A stretch of DNA of 23,314 nucleotides from Puniceicoccales bacterium (GTDB lineage Bacteria > Verrucomicrobiota > Verrucomicrobiia > Opitutales > JAIRKQ01). A program made the position numbers and the translations under genes. Position 1 is the stretch's first letter. Every line of letters starts with the position of its first letter. Below, one piece after another: positions 15,247 through 22,933 of this stretch. The stretch spans positions 1-23,314 of the forward strand of contig JAITIO010000008.1 in NCBI GenBank assembly GCA_031279395.1. The letters are read 5' to 3'. The notes beneath the pieces are model-generated. The model did no database searches. It was given only the letters and a program-made list of their open reading frames with translations, and had not been told where the DNA came from.

Positions 15247-16128
15247 TTATCGCAATATGATTTTTTCGTCTATGGGAATCTGTTTTTTGAACCACGTTTT
15301 TTGCTTTTTGACTAGTTTTAAAGTATTTTGAGAAATTTCATCGATCAAGGCATCTTCGGTCGTACTACTTCTGATCCAGTTTATTGTTTCGCGATATCCT
15401 ATCGCATTTTTTGCACTATCACTTAACTGGTCATAGTTGGACAGTAGAAATTGTACCTCATCGATTAGTCCCTCCCATAACATTTTTTTTGTCCGTTCCC
15501 ATATGCGTAGTTTTAGATCTTCTCGATCCCTTTCTAATAGGATCGTATGTTTTCGATATTCGAATGGGGAATCCAAGGATGCGAAATTACTTTGTACCTC
15601 ATCGAATGTCTTACCACATGCCAAACATCTTTTTAGGGCTGACATTACTCGTCTTGGGTTTTTCATATCAATGGGCGGACATATCCTATTGTTAGCTGAA
15701 ATTAGCATTGTGACTAACCCGTCAAGGCCAGAGTTAGCATAGATGGAATTGACCAAATCGCTAACATTTCGTGGAATTTTGATGCCATCGACGACGGGGT
15801 GATAGAAGGATTTTAAGTAAAATCCAGAACCTCCCACCACTACTACATTTTTTTTGGAAGAAACTATGGAATCAATTGCTTTTTGAGCTGCTTTGATGAA
15901 CATTGAAACGTCAAATTTTTTGGATGGTTCCACCAAATCCATACAGTGATGCTTAATTCCTTTCCTATCCACCAGCTTTGGTTTTGCTGTTCCGATGTCC
16001 ATATGTTTATATACTAGCAAGGAATCACATGATACAATTTCCGCGTTATTTTCTATCGCAAAGTTTATCGCATAATCCGTCTTTCCAACGGCTGTGCATC
16101 CAGTGATGATATATAATTTACCATCCAT
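15247..16128 (-). CDS. miaA: tRNA dimethylallyltransferase
   Basis: Adds a dimethylallyl group to A37 of tRNAs that read codons starting with U, the first step of ms2i6A formation, in the cytosol. From the ATG at 16128 there are 293 residues, close to the family's 300. Motifs: P-loop GCTAVGKT, SCDSLLVYKHMDIGTAKP for the substrate base and diphosphate, HHCMDLVEPS, VVVGGSGFYLKSF, and the C-terminal NAIGYRETINW and KKQKTWFKKQ. A TTG at 16137 overlaps the lptD stop and would add three residues; the ATG leaves a more typical start, although neither has a strong ribosome site. It lies immediately after lptD and is probably cotranscribed. Identification is secure. Confidence 0.95.
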   Translation of the reverse strand: MDGKLYIITGCTAVGKTDYAINFAIENNAEIVSCDSLLVYKHMDIGTAKPKLVDRKGIKHHCMDLVEPSKKFDVSMFIKAAQKAIDSIVSSKKNVVVVGGSGFYLKSFYHPVVDGIKIPRNVSDLVNSIYANSGLDGLVTMLISANNRICPPIDMKNPRRVMSALKRCLACGKTFDEVQSNFASLDSPFEYRKHTILLERDREDLKLRIWERTKKMLWEGLIDEVQFLLSNYDQLSDSAKNAIGYRETINWIRSSTTEDALIDEISQNTLKLVKKQKTWFKKQIPIDEKIILR

Positions 16129-16133
16129 AGGTA

Positions 16134-18266
16134 TCAAAAGTCCAACAATCTTAAATGCCAGTCGAACTGAAGGTGATCTTCACGTTTTACATGTGTTCGC
16201 GTGGTAATTCCTACGTTGACCAACCACGAATTCCACAGCGTGCTGGACAGGCTAAATCTTTGCTGTGAAAATTTATGAATCCTCGCATCGTATCGAGATT
16301 CTATCGTAATAGATGTTTGGGATGATAGATTGAAAGTAAAAAACAATCCATACTGCTCGGTTGATTTTTGAGAGTTTACTCCATCAAATTTCAAATAATT
16401 GGTAGAAAATGCTAGCTCCCAAAAATCAGCATCTTTTATGACGGTTGTGGTTTTTAGTTCGTGCAAATGTAATTTTGCTAGATCAACCCTTCCGCGAACG
16501 TCGAAATTAAACCATGATGCTGGATATATGCCAACTGTCAGATGGGTATCGGGGAATTTCTTTTGGTAAGCCTGTCTAAAGTTATCGTAATTTCTAGCAA
16601 AGAGTATATCCTGGAACACATCCACTCGCATTAGCTGTTTTGTAACGTAGGATCCCGATTGGGTATATAGGCTATTTTTTATGCCCAATCGTATCATATT
16701 TTGCCGCTGTATGTCATCCACATTGCGCATATCATCCAAATCTATCGGAGAAATTTCCGTACTAAAACATTCTCCATGGAATTTTGGAATTTTGGTACTC
16801 CCATTGCCCGATGGAATCACACGGTATTGTATGGTTGGGTTGATGACATGTTTTAATCCATTTACGCCGAAAGTTTCGTTAGCATAGTCGGATCGTCCGG
16901 TGATTTGCATGCTAACGTCAACCCCTCCTTGTACGATACCCTTTCCGTATGTCTCTCCATCGATGTTACGATCATATATCAGTGTCCGCGTGCCAAAGAT
17001 CGGTTTTATTGTGAGAAAATTTTTATATCCCAATGGCAAAGATATTCCATAGTAAATATCCGCACGGGAAATACCTGTGGTGCCGTACAAATCCTTATTA
17101 CGATTGTGTAACCTAACGACACCTAGGTGGGCGTTGTGTATTAGCTTTGTATCGAGCAATTTGGTTGGCAAATAGGCAATGTGCAATTCTGGTATTTGTT
17201 GCGTGGTATTATAAAAAGTATTTGGTTCAAACTGTCCGAAGGCTGAAGCGATATAATTTTGTCCTCGATAGGATATCTCGACAAATGATTCCGGTTGCTG
17301 ATTACGGTCATACCAAGCTTTTCTAAAATCTCGTTCAACCTCGGAATCGCTCAATGCTGTGGTCTTTGCGATTATATCAATTTGATCATCGTAGTGCTGC
17401 CTATGCGCAAACTCCAAAAGGTATCTCTTGCTGGGAATTGGTTCATTTTTTATGTCAAAGCCTTTCCGTTCCTCATCTGCCCTGTCTTGAATAAATCCAA
17501 ATTTGGCTTCGGAAAACATTTGATTTTTCTCTGACCTACTGTCGATTTTCAATGCGGGACCAAATAATATTCCTCGCTTTGCGTAGAAATCTAAAAGCCC
17601 ACCTAGCTTCAATCCTTTGTTTACTCCAAAGTAAAAATTGTTTTGCAGATATACCCCGTTGGTATGATTCAGTCCATAATTTTGCTCCAAGTAGAACGGA
17701 TGCGACGAAAGGTCTATTTCCGCACTGGGCAAGTACAATATCGTAGCTGGTCCAATTTTAAACTTTGCACCCTTTGCCTTGATGGATTCTCCATTCATTA
17801 TTTCGAAACTTTTTACAAATACCGATGAGACGAATACCCGATCCATGGGACCATGAAATATCTCTGTATTGGCACCGATTTGCACATTATTGATAGTATC
17901 TAAATGAATATCTTCGACGTGGAAACAGTAGTCGTGAACCTTTACTTTAGTGTTATAGGCGTGTATTAAATCTAAATTCATATCGTATAAAATACGATCT
18001 GCTACGATGTAAACTTTTCCGTTGTCAATTTTTACATTCCTCGTGGCAGTTGCCATCGCCTGTTCTTTTTGGAATGTTATTTCATCGGCCTGGATGATAA
18101 AATTCCCTACCTCAATTCTCGCATCCCCCCCGACAACAAGCTCCCCTTTATCGGCAATGTGTTCTACCGGTTTATTCGAACTTACTTTAACTGCACAGTA
18201 GACAATATTGGAAACAATTAGCAATAGGATCGTTAAAAGATTTTTCAACACATTGCCTAATAACAT
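16134..18266 (-). CDS. lptD: LPS-assembly protein LptD (OstA family)
   Basis: Outer-membrane beta-barrel that inserts lipopolysaccharide into the outer leaflet with LptE. Of its 710 residues the first 24 are a signal sequence with a hydrophobic core (LLTILLLIVSNIVYC). Residues 38-150 form the periplasmic OstA/LptA-like beta-jellyroll (GGDARIEVGNFIIQADEI, RNVKIDNGKVYIVADRI). From about 195 comes the barrel, opening with the family-like NYGLNHTNGVYLQNNFYFGV. It ends in HLRLLDF, and the terminal Phe is the usual barrel-assembly signal. Few Cys are present (24, 113 and one near 500), so the double disulfide pattern of E. coli LptD is not conserved. Start at 18266 is reasonable although only AAAGA precedes it. 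It implies that the organism makes LPS or a related glycolipid. Confidence 0.9.
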   Translation of the reverse strand: MLLGNVLKNLLTILLLIVSNIVYCAVKVSSNKPVEHIADKGELVVGGDARIEVGNFIIQADEITFQKEQAMATATRNVKIDNGKVYIVADRILYDMNLDLIHAYNTKVKVHDYCFHVEDIHLDTINNVQIGANTEIFHGPMDRVFVSSVFVKSFEIMNGESIKAKGAKFKIGPATILYLPSAEIDLSSHPFYLEQNYGLNHTNGVYLQNNFYFGVNKGLKLGGLLDFYAKRGILFGPALKIDSRSEKNQMFSEAKFGFIQDRADEERKGFDIKNEPIPSKRYLLEFAHRQHYDDQIDIIAKTTALSDSEVERDFRKAWYDRNQQPESFVEISYRGQNYIASAFGQFEPNTFYNTTQQIPELHIAYLPTKLLDTKLIHNAHLGVVRLHNRNKDLYGTTGISRADIYYGISLPLGYKNFLTIKPIFGTRTLIYDRNIDGETYGKGIVQGGVDVSMQITGRSDYANETFGVNGLKHVINPTIQYRVIPSGNGSTKIPKFHGECFSTEISPIDLDDMRNVDDIQRQNMIRLGIKNSLYTQSGSYVTKQLMRVDVFQDILFARNYDNFRQAYQKKFPDTHLTVGIYPASWFNFDVRGRVDLAKLHLHELKTTTVIKDADFWELAFSTNYLKFDGVNSQKSTEQYGLFFTFNLSSQTSITIESRYDARIHKFSQQRFSLSSTLWNSWLVNVGITTRTHVKREDHLQFDWHLRLLDF

Positions 18267-18430
18267 GTATAATCTTTAGCCCCATGAAAATAAAAATCTT
18301 TTTCATTAACCATCGATTATATAAAAACCAGGCCGTATCTATTCGTACTAACCCCAAAAGCAACTACGCAGCAACCCGACGGGGGCTGTTTGACATTTCA
18401 AAAGCAGCGATTTTATGCTATCCACGCCTA

Positions 18431-18967
18431 TCATTTGTCTCTGAACAGGGTTTGTAAAGCCTGGGATCCCTTGTCTCCGACTTTAGATGCAACGTCGAGA
18501 ACAACCGACATCTGCATTACTTCATATTGTATACGCATCAAATCTTGCTGTGACAAATCCGGTTTTTGGGCCAATTCCGCTGCCACGTTTGCCATGTGGT
18601 CTAATTGGTGCTTAACCGTAGACATGAAGTCGGATAACCGGTTCTGATATTCTGCCTTGGGATATTGAACTACTTTATTTTCCAACCTATGCACGACATT
18701 TGGAATTGACCGTCCAATATCCCTCATTGAATCGGCAAGATCAGGGCTGACCTTAGTTAAAGCATCTGCGGTTTGATCTAGACGGTTGACTACGGAATCA
18801 ATGTTTACGTTAGCACCATTCAAGGCAGCATTAAATTTTGACACATCGCCTTGGTTGGCACCTACGGATAGTGAATCAGATAATTCCTGAGGATCCATCT
18901 GATCCTCCGCCATAATTTTCTCTACTTGTGCCCGTAATTTTTCATCGACTATAGATACTTGATCCAT
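18431..18967 (-). CDS. Probable type III secretion inner-rod protein (SctI/YscI/HrpB-like)
   Basis: The C-terminal 45 of 178 residues resemble the SctI family: DLSQQDLMRIQYEVMQMSVV followed by DVASKVGDKGSQALQTL matches its pattern of a 'P-x-x-L-L-x-x-Q' helix and a final helix with SK and a small-residue TQ/SQ-x-x-x-x-L. The earlier DVSKFNAALNG (41-51) resembles the family's D-V-x-x-F-x-x-A motif. SctI forms the inner rod or socket of the needle and is usually 80-130 residues, so this one is long, with a helical N-terminal extension. There is no signal peptide. The ATG at 18967 has AAGG 9 bases upstream; a TTG at 19018 would extend it by 17 unlikely residues. It stands between rpoD and lptD with no other secretion gene. 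An unrelated helical protein with a chance resemblance is possible. Confidence 0.65.
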   Translation of the reverse strand: MDQVSIVDEKLRAQVEKIMAEDQMDPQELSDSLSVGANQGDVSKFNAALNGANVNIDSVVNRLDQTADALTKVSPDLADSMRDIGRSIPNVVHRLENKVVQYPKAEYQNRLSDFMSTVKHQLDHMANVAAELAQKPDLSQQDLMRIQYEVMQMSVVLDVASKVGDKGSQALQTLFRDK

Positions 18968-18985
18968 GAATTTAAACCTTAGCTT

Positions 18986-19014
18986 TTTATAAAAAAAGTC
19001 AAGGTTTTTTACAA
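18986..19014 (-). promoter_or_regulatory. Candidate sigma-70 promoter for the SctI-like gene
   Basis: On the - strand TTGTAA (19009-19014) and TATAAA (18986-18991) are 17 bases apart, near the consensus for a housekeeping promoter. Transcription would start about 12 bases before the ATG at 18967, leaving a short leader that holds AAGG. If it is real, this gene is expressed apart from dnaG-rpoD. AT-rich surroundings make chance matches common. Confidence 0.35.
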
Positions 19015-19117
19015 TCAAAAATGAGACTTTGTTCTGAAACTGAGAGTTCTAAATAGGGTCAAAATATGTTTCACAAACAGTTTGCGGGGAATAAAATGGT
19101 TTTTTAAAAATTTCACA

Positions 19118-20833
19118 TTATTCATCGTCTGTAACAAAATTTTCAAACCCCGGGCCCCCCGATTGCAATTCATTGTCAAAAAAACCATGTAACTGGCGAA
19201 TTCTTGTCGGGTGTCGCATTTTCCTCAAAGCTTTTGCTTCTATCTGACGAATTCTTTCACGGGTAACATTAAACACTTGCCCAACTTCTTCCAAAGTCCT
19301 ACTATACCCGTCTCTTAATCCGAAACGTAGCATCAAAACCTCCCGTTCCCGTTGGGTTAAACTATCCAAGACATTGCCTATTTTATCACGAAGCAAGCTG
19401 AAGGCCGTCATATCATACGGATTTTCAGCATTTTTGTCTTCAATAAAATCTCCGAAACTGGAATCTTCTCCATCGCCAACAGGATTTTGTAGGGAAATCG
19501 GTTGTTGAGCCATCTTCATTATGGCTTGCACTCGATCGATGGGCATTTTGATTTCTTTTGCCACATCTTCTGCCGTTGGAGAATGTCCCAGTTCCTGTGT
19601 TAATTGTTTCTGCACCTGCATGACCCGATTCAATGAGTCTATCATGTGCACAGGAATGCGAATGGTTCTAGCCTGATCTGCGATCGAACGCGTGATGGCC
19701 TGGCGTATCCACCAGGTAGCATAGGTTGAAAATTTATATCCACGACGATACTCAAATTTCTCAACGGCTTTCATAAGTCCCATGTTGCCTTCCTGGATGG
19801 AATCCAGAAAGGATAGTCCGCGATTGGTATATTTCTTTGCGATGCTAATGACGAGCCGTAGATTGGCTTCCACCATTGCCCGTTTTGCCTTATAGGCTTC
19901 ACCCATGTGAAACTTGAATGCTTTTACAATTTCAACCAAACGCTTGGGGTCGACCTCGTGCTTGATCTCAAACTTTTTCAGGGCCTTATTGATTCTATCA
20001 ATTATTTCTATTTGCGACTTGTCTTCATTTGCTAGAGCTTTACTAGCCCGTTCCAGATCAACATATAGTTGATTAATTTGACGAACATCTGGACGTAATT
20101 TTGCAAGTGGTTCTTCGAAGATTTTCATTTTGAAACAAAAACGTTTTAAAACGGTTTTCAGTTGCGTTTGAAATTGTTTCAGCCGTGCTTCGATGGGTTT
20201 TATTTTCCCTTCGTCCGCCGTTTCCTTAGCTTCCTGATATGCTTTCCAAGATTCTTTTACCTTCGCAAATAACATTTTGCTATCCTGCACGGCACGAGCT
20301 AGCATTGAGTAATAGGCTTCCCGACTCTCTATTTTTTTATCGAGAACTATGCGATCAAATCGTTCCTCTCGGCAGAGTAATTTTTCTGCCAAATCAATTT
20401 GAATTTCTGCCGTTAAATGAACAGAAAACAATTCATCCTGTGCACGTAATTCTTCCCTCTCAATTGTTTTGGAAATAGCCACCTCTTCGGTACGCGTAAG
20501 TAATGGGACTTGCCCCATCTGGCGGAGATACATGCGGACAGGATCCTCAATATTCTCCCCGGATGGCGAAACAGGTTCTGCCATTTCCTCTTCAACTTTA
20601 TTCCGATACTGTTCGACCTCCTCAGCATCCAAAATCTCAATGTTGAGATTTTCTAAAATATTGATAATATTTTCAGCTTCTTTTGGATTAGCTAGAGCTC
20701 CCGGTAGTGCTTCATTGATATCTTGCAAAGACACATACCCTCTTTGCCGTGCTAATCGTATAAGGGATTGTATTCTTGCATTGGCATCTGCTGCCGACAC
20801 GATTTCAGGATTGTTTTTTTCGTGTTTTGTCAT
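19118..20833 (-). CDS. rpoD: Primary sigma factor RpoD (sigma-70)
   Basis: Housekeeping sigma subunit that directs RNA polymerase to -10/-35 promoters. Of 571 residues, about 15-80 form region 1.1; EDPVRMYLRQMGQVPLLTR (97-115) is region 1.2; a non-conserved insert covers roughly 130-300. Residues 317-398 are region 2, with RLVISIAKKY, GLSFLDSIQEGNMGLMKAV, the melting segment KFSTYATWWIRQAITRSI and ARTIRIPVHMID. Region 3 follows with LTQELGHSPTAEDVAKE. Region 4.2 is the helix-turn-helix TLEEVGQVFNVTRERIRQIE (513-532). It begins 11 bases after the dnaG stop, the normal macromolecular-synthesis arrangement, so the two are probably cotranscribed. No ribosome site is apparent upstream of the ATG. 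Complete and not in doubt. Confidence 0.97.
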   Translation of the reverse strand: MTKHEKNNPEIVSAADANARIQSLIRLARQRGYVSLQDINEALPGALANPKEAENIINILENLNIEILDAEEVEQYRNKVEEEMAEPVSPSGENIEDPVRMYLRQMGQVPLLTRTEEVAISKTIEREELRAQDELFSVHLTAEIQIDLAEKLLCREERFDRIVLDKKIESREAYYSMLARAVQDSKMLFAKVKESWKAYQEAKETADEGKIKPIEARLKQFQTQLKTVLKRFCFKMKIFEEPLAKLRPDVRQINQLYVDLERASKALANEDKSQIEIIDRINKALKKFEIKHEVDPKRLVEIVKAFKFHMGEAYKAKRAMVEANLRLVISIAKKYTNRGLSFLDSIQEGNMGLMKAVEKFEYRRGYKFSTYATWWIRQAITRSIADQARTIRIPVHMIDSLNRVMQVQKQLTQELGHSPTAEDVAKEIKMPIDRVQAIMKMAQQPISLQNPVGDGEDSSFGDFIEDKNAENPYDMTAFSLLRDKIGNVLDSLTQREREVLMLRFGLRDGYSRTLEEVGQVFNVTRERIRQIEAKALRKMRHPTRIRQLHGFFDNELQSGGPGFENFVTDDE

Positions 20834-20844
20834 TATTTTTACAA

Positions 20845-22251
20845 TTAAACAATTTGCGGAGGAAGCTTTAACATTTTACGCAAATTTAGTCTGCATTCCT
20901 GTAAGGTTCTTATACTATCGCTTTCGTCAAGAGAAATTTTCCGAAAACTGTCGTTAACTTTATTCATTTCCTCCCCTATGAAATTTGAATGGAGCTTGCG
21001 CAGGCATAAGTTCGCAATGGCCAAGTGGTCACACTCTTCGTCGAAATCAGCCAACGAAAAATATATCAAATTCTTTTCATCATTCGAAAATAATGGTGAC
21101 TCTTCCAACTTAGCAATCCCCTCCCACATATACTCTTTAATTTCATTTAGGACTTTTAGCAATACTTTTCCTTCACGGGATGTTAAATTTTGCAAAAATG
21201 GTTGTTCGTAGAAATCCAACATTTGTTTCGCTATTCTATCATTTGACAAAACTATTGCCAACAACTGGCTTTCTGCGGTGGATAATTTTTTATATGGCGT
21301 TTCCATTGTCCTATCTGGGACAACCTTTGAGTCTTTAGCAAAAGGCTTTTTCTGCAAAAATGACTTAAAATCTTGAGAAATCGCATGCCTATCAAGGTTT
21401 GCTACCGTCGATAGCTCATCCAGGTATGTTTTTTGAACGATGGAAGATTCGGCAACGGAAATTATTTCATAGATCCTTCTAAGCGCTTCCACCTTTTCCT
21501 GTGCCGTAATATTTTGATTGACCAACCATCGGTTTGTCAAGAATTCTATCCCTGTTATGCCAGATCGCCGTAGCCTTTGGAACCTATTTTCAAAATCCTC
21601 ACAAAAATAACTATCCGGGTCATACCCTTTCGGCAGGATGAAAAATTTTACATCCAGTCCAGCTGCCATTGCCATTGCCAACAAACGTTCCGCTGCTTTT
21701 AATCCTGCATCATCACCGTCAAGCATACAATTCAAGTGTACGCTATACCGCCGCAAGGTGATCAATTGGGCATCCGTAACGGCTGTACCTTGGGGAGCAA
21801 TGGCGGTATCGATGCCATTGTCCCAGCAACGCATGGCATCGAACTGCCCTTCGACCATCCAAAAAACACCGCTTGGTTCTAGGTACTGCCGTGCCCTGTT
21901 GAGCCCAAATAACATGCTTCCTTTTTGGAAAATTTCCGTTGCTGGAGAATTTATATACTTAGCATCGGCAAAATTATTTCGCTGCCCCATACCATCTACA
22001 AATCTCGCCGAAAACCCGACAATCTTTCCTTGAGTATTTCGGATGGGGATTGTTAGCCGTGAATTAAATCGCCCCATAAACCTATGAGGATCGGTTTCAT
22101 TTTCCTTGGCATAGAAAATCCCGCTAGCTTTTATGGCATCCAAAGAATAGCCGGCTTGGAGTATTTTCTCTATCAGTGCCCTATCATCACTTCCTGCGAA
22201 ACCTATGCCATTTTCCTTTGCCACGGCCAGAGAGAATTTCCTGTTTTCCAC
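20845..22251 (-). CDS. dnaG: DNA primase, C-terminal part downstream of an in-frame TGA
   Basis: Carries the RNA polymerase core and the helicase-binding end of primase. Catalytic landmarks are kept: HRFMGRFNSRLTIPIRN with GKIVGFSARF at the polymerase N-subdomain; the Toprim motifs MVEGQFDAMRCWDNGI, APQGTAVTDAQL, CMLDGDDAGLKAAERL and LPKGYDPDSYF. The C-terminal 150 residues are helical and variable, as expected for the DnaB-binding domain. It is in the same frame as the upstream part; only TGA at 22261-22263 separates them, followed by codons for Arg-Tyr-Trp. The GTG at 22251 is merely the first alternative start after that stop, with no good ribosome site. As primase is essential, readthrough, two-piece function, a sequence error or a recent nonsense mutation must be considered. 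rpoD follows 11 bases after the stop. Confidence 0.85.
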   Translation of the reverse strand: MENRKFSLAVAKENGIGFAGSDDRALIEKILQAGYSLDAIKASGIFYAKENETDPHRFMGRFNSRLTIPIRNTQGKIVGFSARFVDGMGQRNNFADAKYINSPATEIFQKGSMLFGLNRARQYLEPSGVFWMVEGQFDAMRCWDNGIDTAIAPQGTAVTDAQLITLRRYSVHLNCMLDGDDAGLKAAERLLAMAMAAGLDVKFFILPKGYDPDSYFCEDFENRFQRLRRSGITGIEFLTNRWLVNQNITAQEKVEALRRIYEIISVAESSIVQKTYLDELSTVANLDRHAISQDFKSFLQKKPFAKDSKVVPDRTMETPYKKLSTAESQLLAIVLSNDRIAKQMLDFYEQPFLQNLTSREGKVLLKVLNEIKEYMWEGIAKLEESPLFSNDEKNLIYFSLADFDEECDHLAIANLCLRKLHSNFIGEEMNKVNDSFRKISLDESDSIRTLQECRLNLRKMLKLPPQIV

Positions 22252-22260
22252 CCAGTATCG

Positions 22261-22263
22261 TCA
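22261..22263 (-). other. In-frame TGA inside dnaG
   Basis: The - strand reads GAA AAA ATT TGA CGA TAC TGG GTG. Coding similarity to primase runs through both sides without a change of frame, so a single codon interrupts the gene. TGA is used as an ordinary stop by prs, lptD, portal and terminase in this window, so general reassignment of TGA is unlikely. Confidence 0.8.
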
Positions 22264-22674
22264 AATTTTTTCTCCACAAACATTATTGGCATGAAAATTA
22301 TTTACGAAAAAATCGCACACCAATCCATGCAATTCAAACAATGTTTTTTTCGCATATGGTTTTATTTCAAAAGTTGCCGATTTTTCAAATTCTAGCGGAA
22401 TATTAAATCGTTCAGCTATCATTTCAACGGCATCGGAAAATGATACGTTTTCCTTTAGCTGTACAAATCGAAAAATATCACCCGCATTTCCAGAACTAAA
22501 ACATCGAAACATTTTTTTGGCGGGCATGACGAAAAATGATGGTGTCTTTTCTTGATTAAAAGGGCTCAATCCACGCCAATTAACCCCACATCGTTTCAAC
22601 GTAACGTATGGCGACACAACATCATAAATATCGACAGAATTTTTTATTTTATCTAGGCAATCGCGTGTTATCAT
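22261..22674 (-). CDS. dnaG: DNA primase, N-terminal part ending at an in-frame TGA
   Basis: The first 137 codons of primase. Residues 1-75 correspond to the zinc-binding domain: the sequence follows the family (GLSPFNQEKTPSFFVMPAKK, then MFRCFSSGNAGDIFRFVQ), but three of the four canonical metal ligands are replaced. The CPFH positions are Ser37 and Asn40, and of the C-x2-C pair only Cys58 remains, the second being Ser61. Then come FSDAVEMIAERFNIPL and FELHGLVCDFFVNNF, normal for the linker into the polymerase domain. TGA at 22261-22263 ends this part, and the same frame continues for 465 aligned codons, so the combined reading is 609 codons, normal for DnaG. The ATG at 22674 has GGGGA directly against it, which is too close for a standard ribosome site. 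Confidence 0.85.
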   Translation of the reverse strand: MITRDCLDKIKNSVDIYDVVSPYVTLKRCGVNWRGLSPFNQEKTPSFFVMPAKKMFRCFSSGNAGDIFRFVQLKENVSFSDAVEMIAERFNIPLEFEKSATFEIKPYAKKTLFELHGLVCDFFVNNFHANNVCGEKI

Positions 22675-22933
22675 TCCCCGGAAAGTAAATGTTCCATACC
22701 TTTAAATTACAAAAAAATTCCCCGAAAAGGAAAAAAATACCCTTCTCCCTTACTTTCTAATCTCAGCCTTGGAAAAACGGCCACATCTTGTCCTCTTTTT
22801 CCCTAAACCAAAACTTTTTTGCTGTCTTTCTGTTTATTTCTGCAACCCACATGGTCAAGAACTTTTTGGGAAGATATGACCATTGACCCTAAGACTTATC
22901 ATCCGGCTCACTATGCTGTGATACTTCACTACT

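Noticed and set aside
18369..18388. Imperfect GC-rich hairpin between the SctI-like gene and lptD
   Set aside because: The stem has an internal mismatch, and no T-tract follows on the - strand; too weak to call as a terminator.
20469..20957. 162-codon open frame on the + strand opposite rpoD and dnaG
   Set aside because: It spans the junction of two essential genes on the other strand and its predicted protein has no family character.
22261..22263. Selenocysteine or general TGA reassignment as the explanation of the dnaG stop
   Set aside because: Primase has no conserved Cys at this point and no obvious SECIS-like element was noticed; prs, lptD, terminase and portal end with TGA, so general reassignment would extend many genes.
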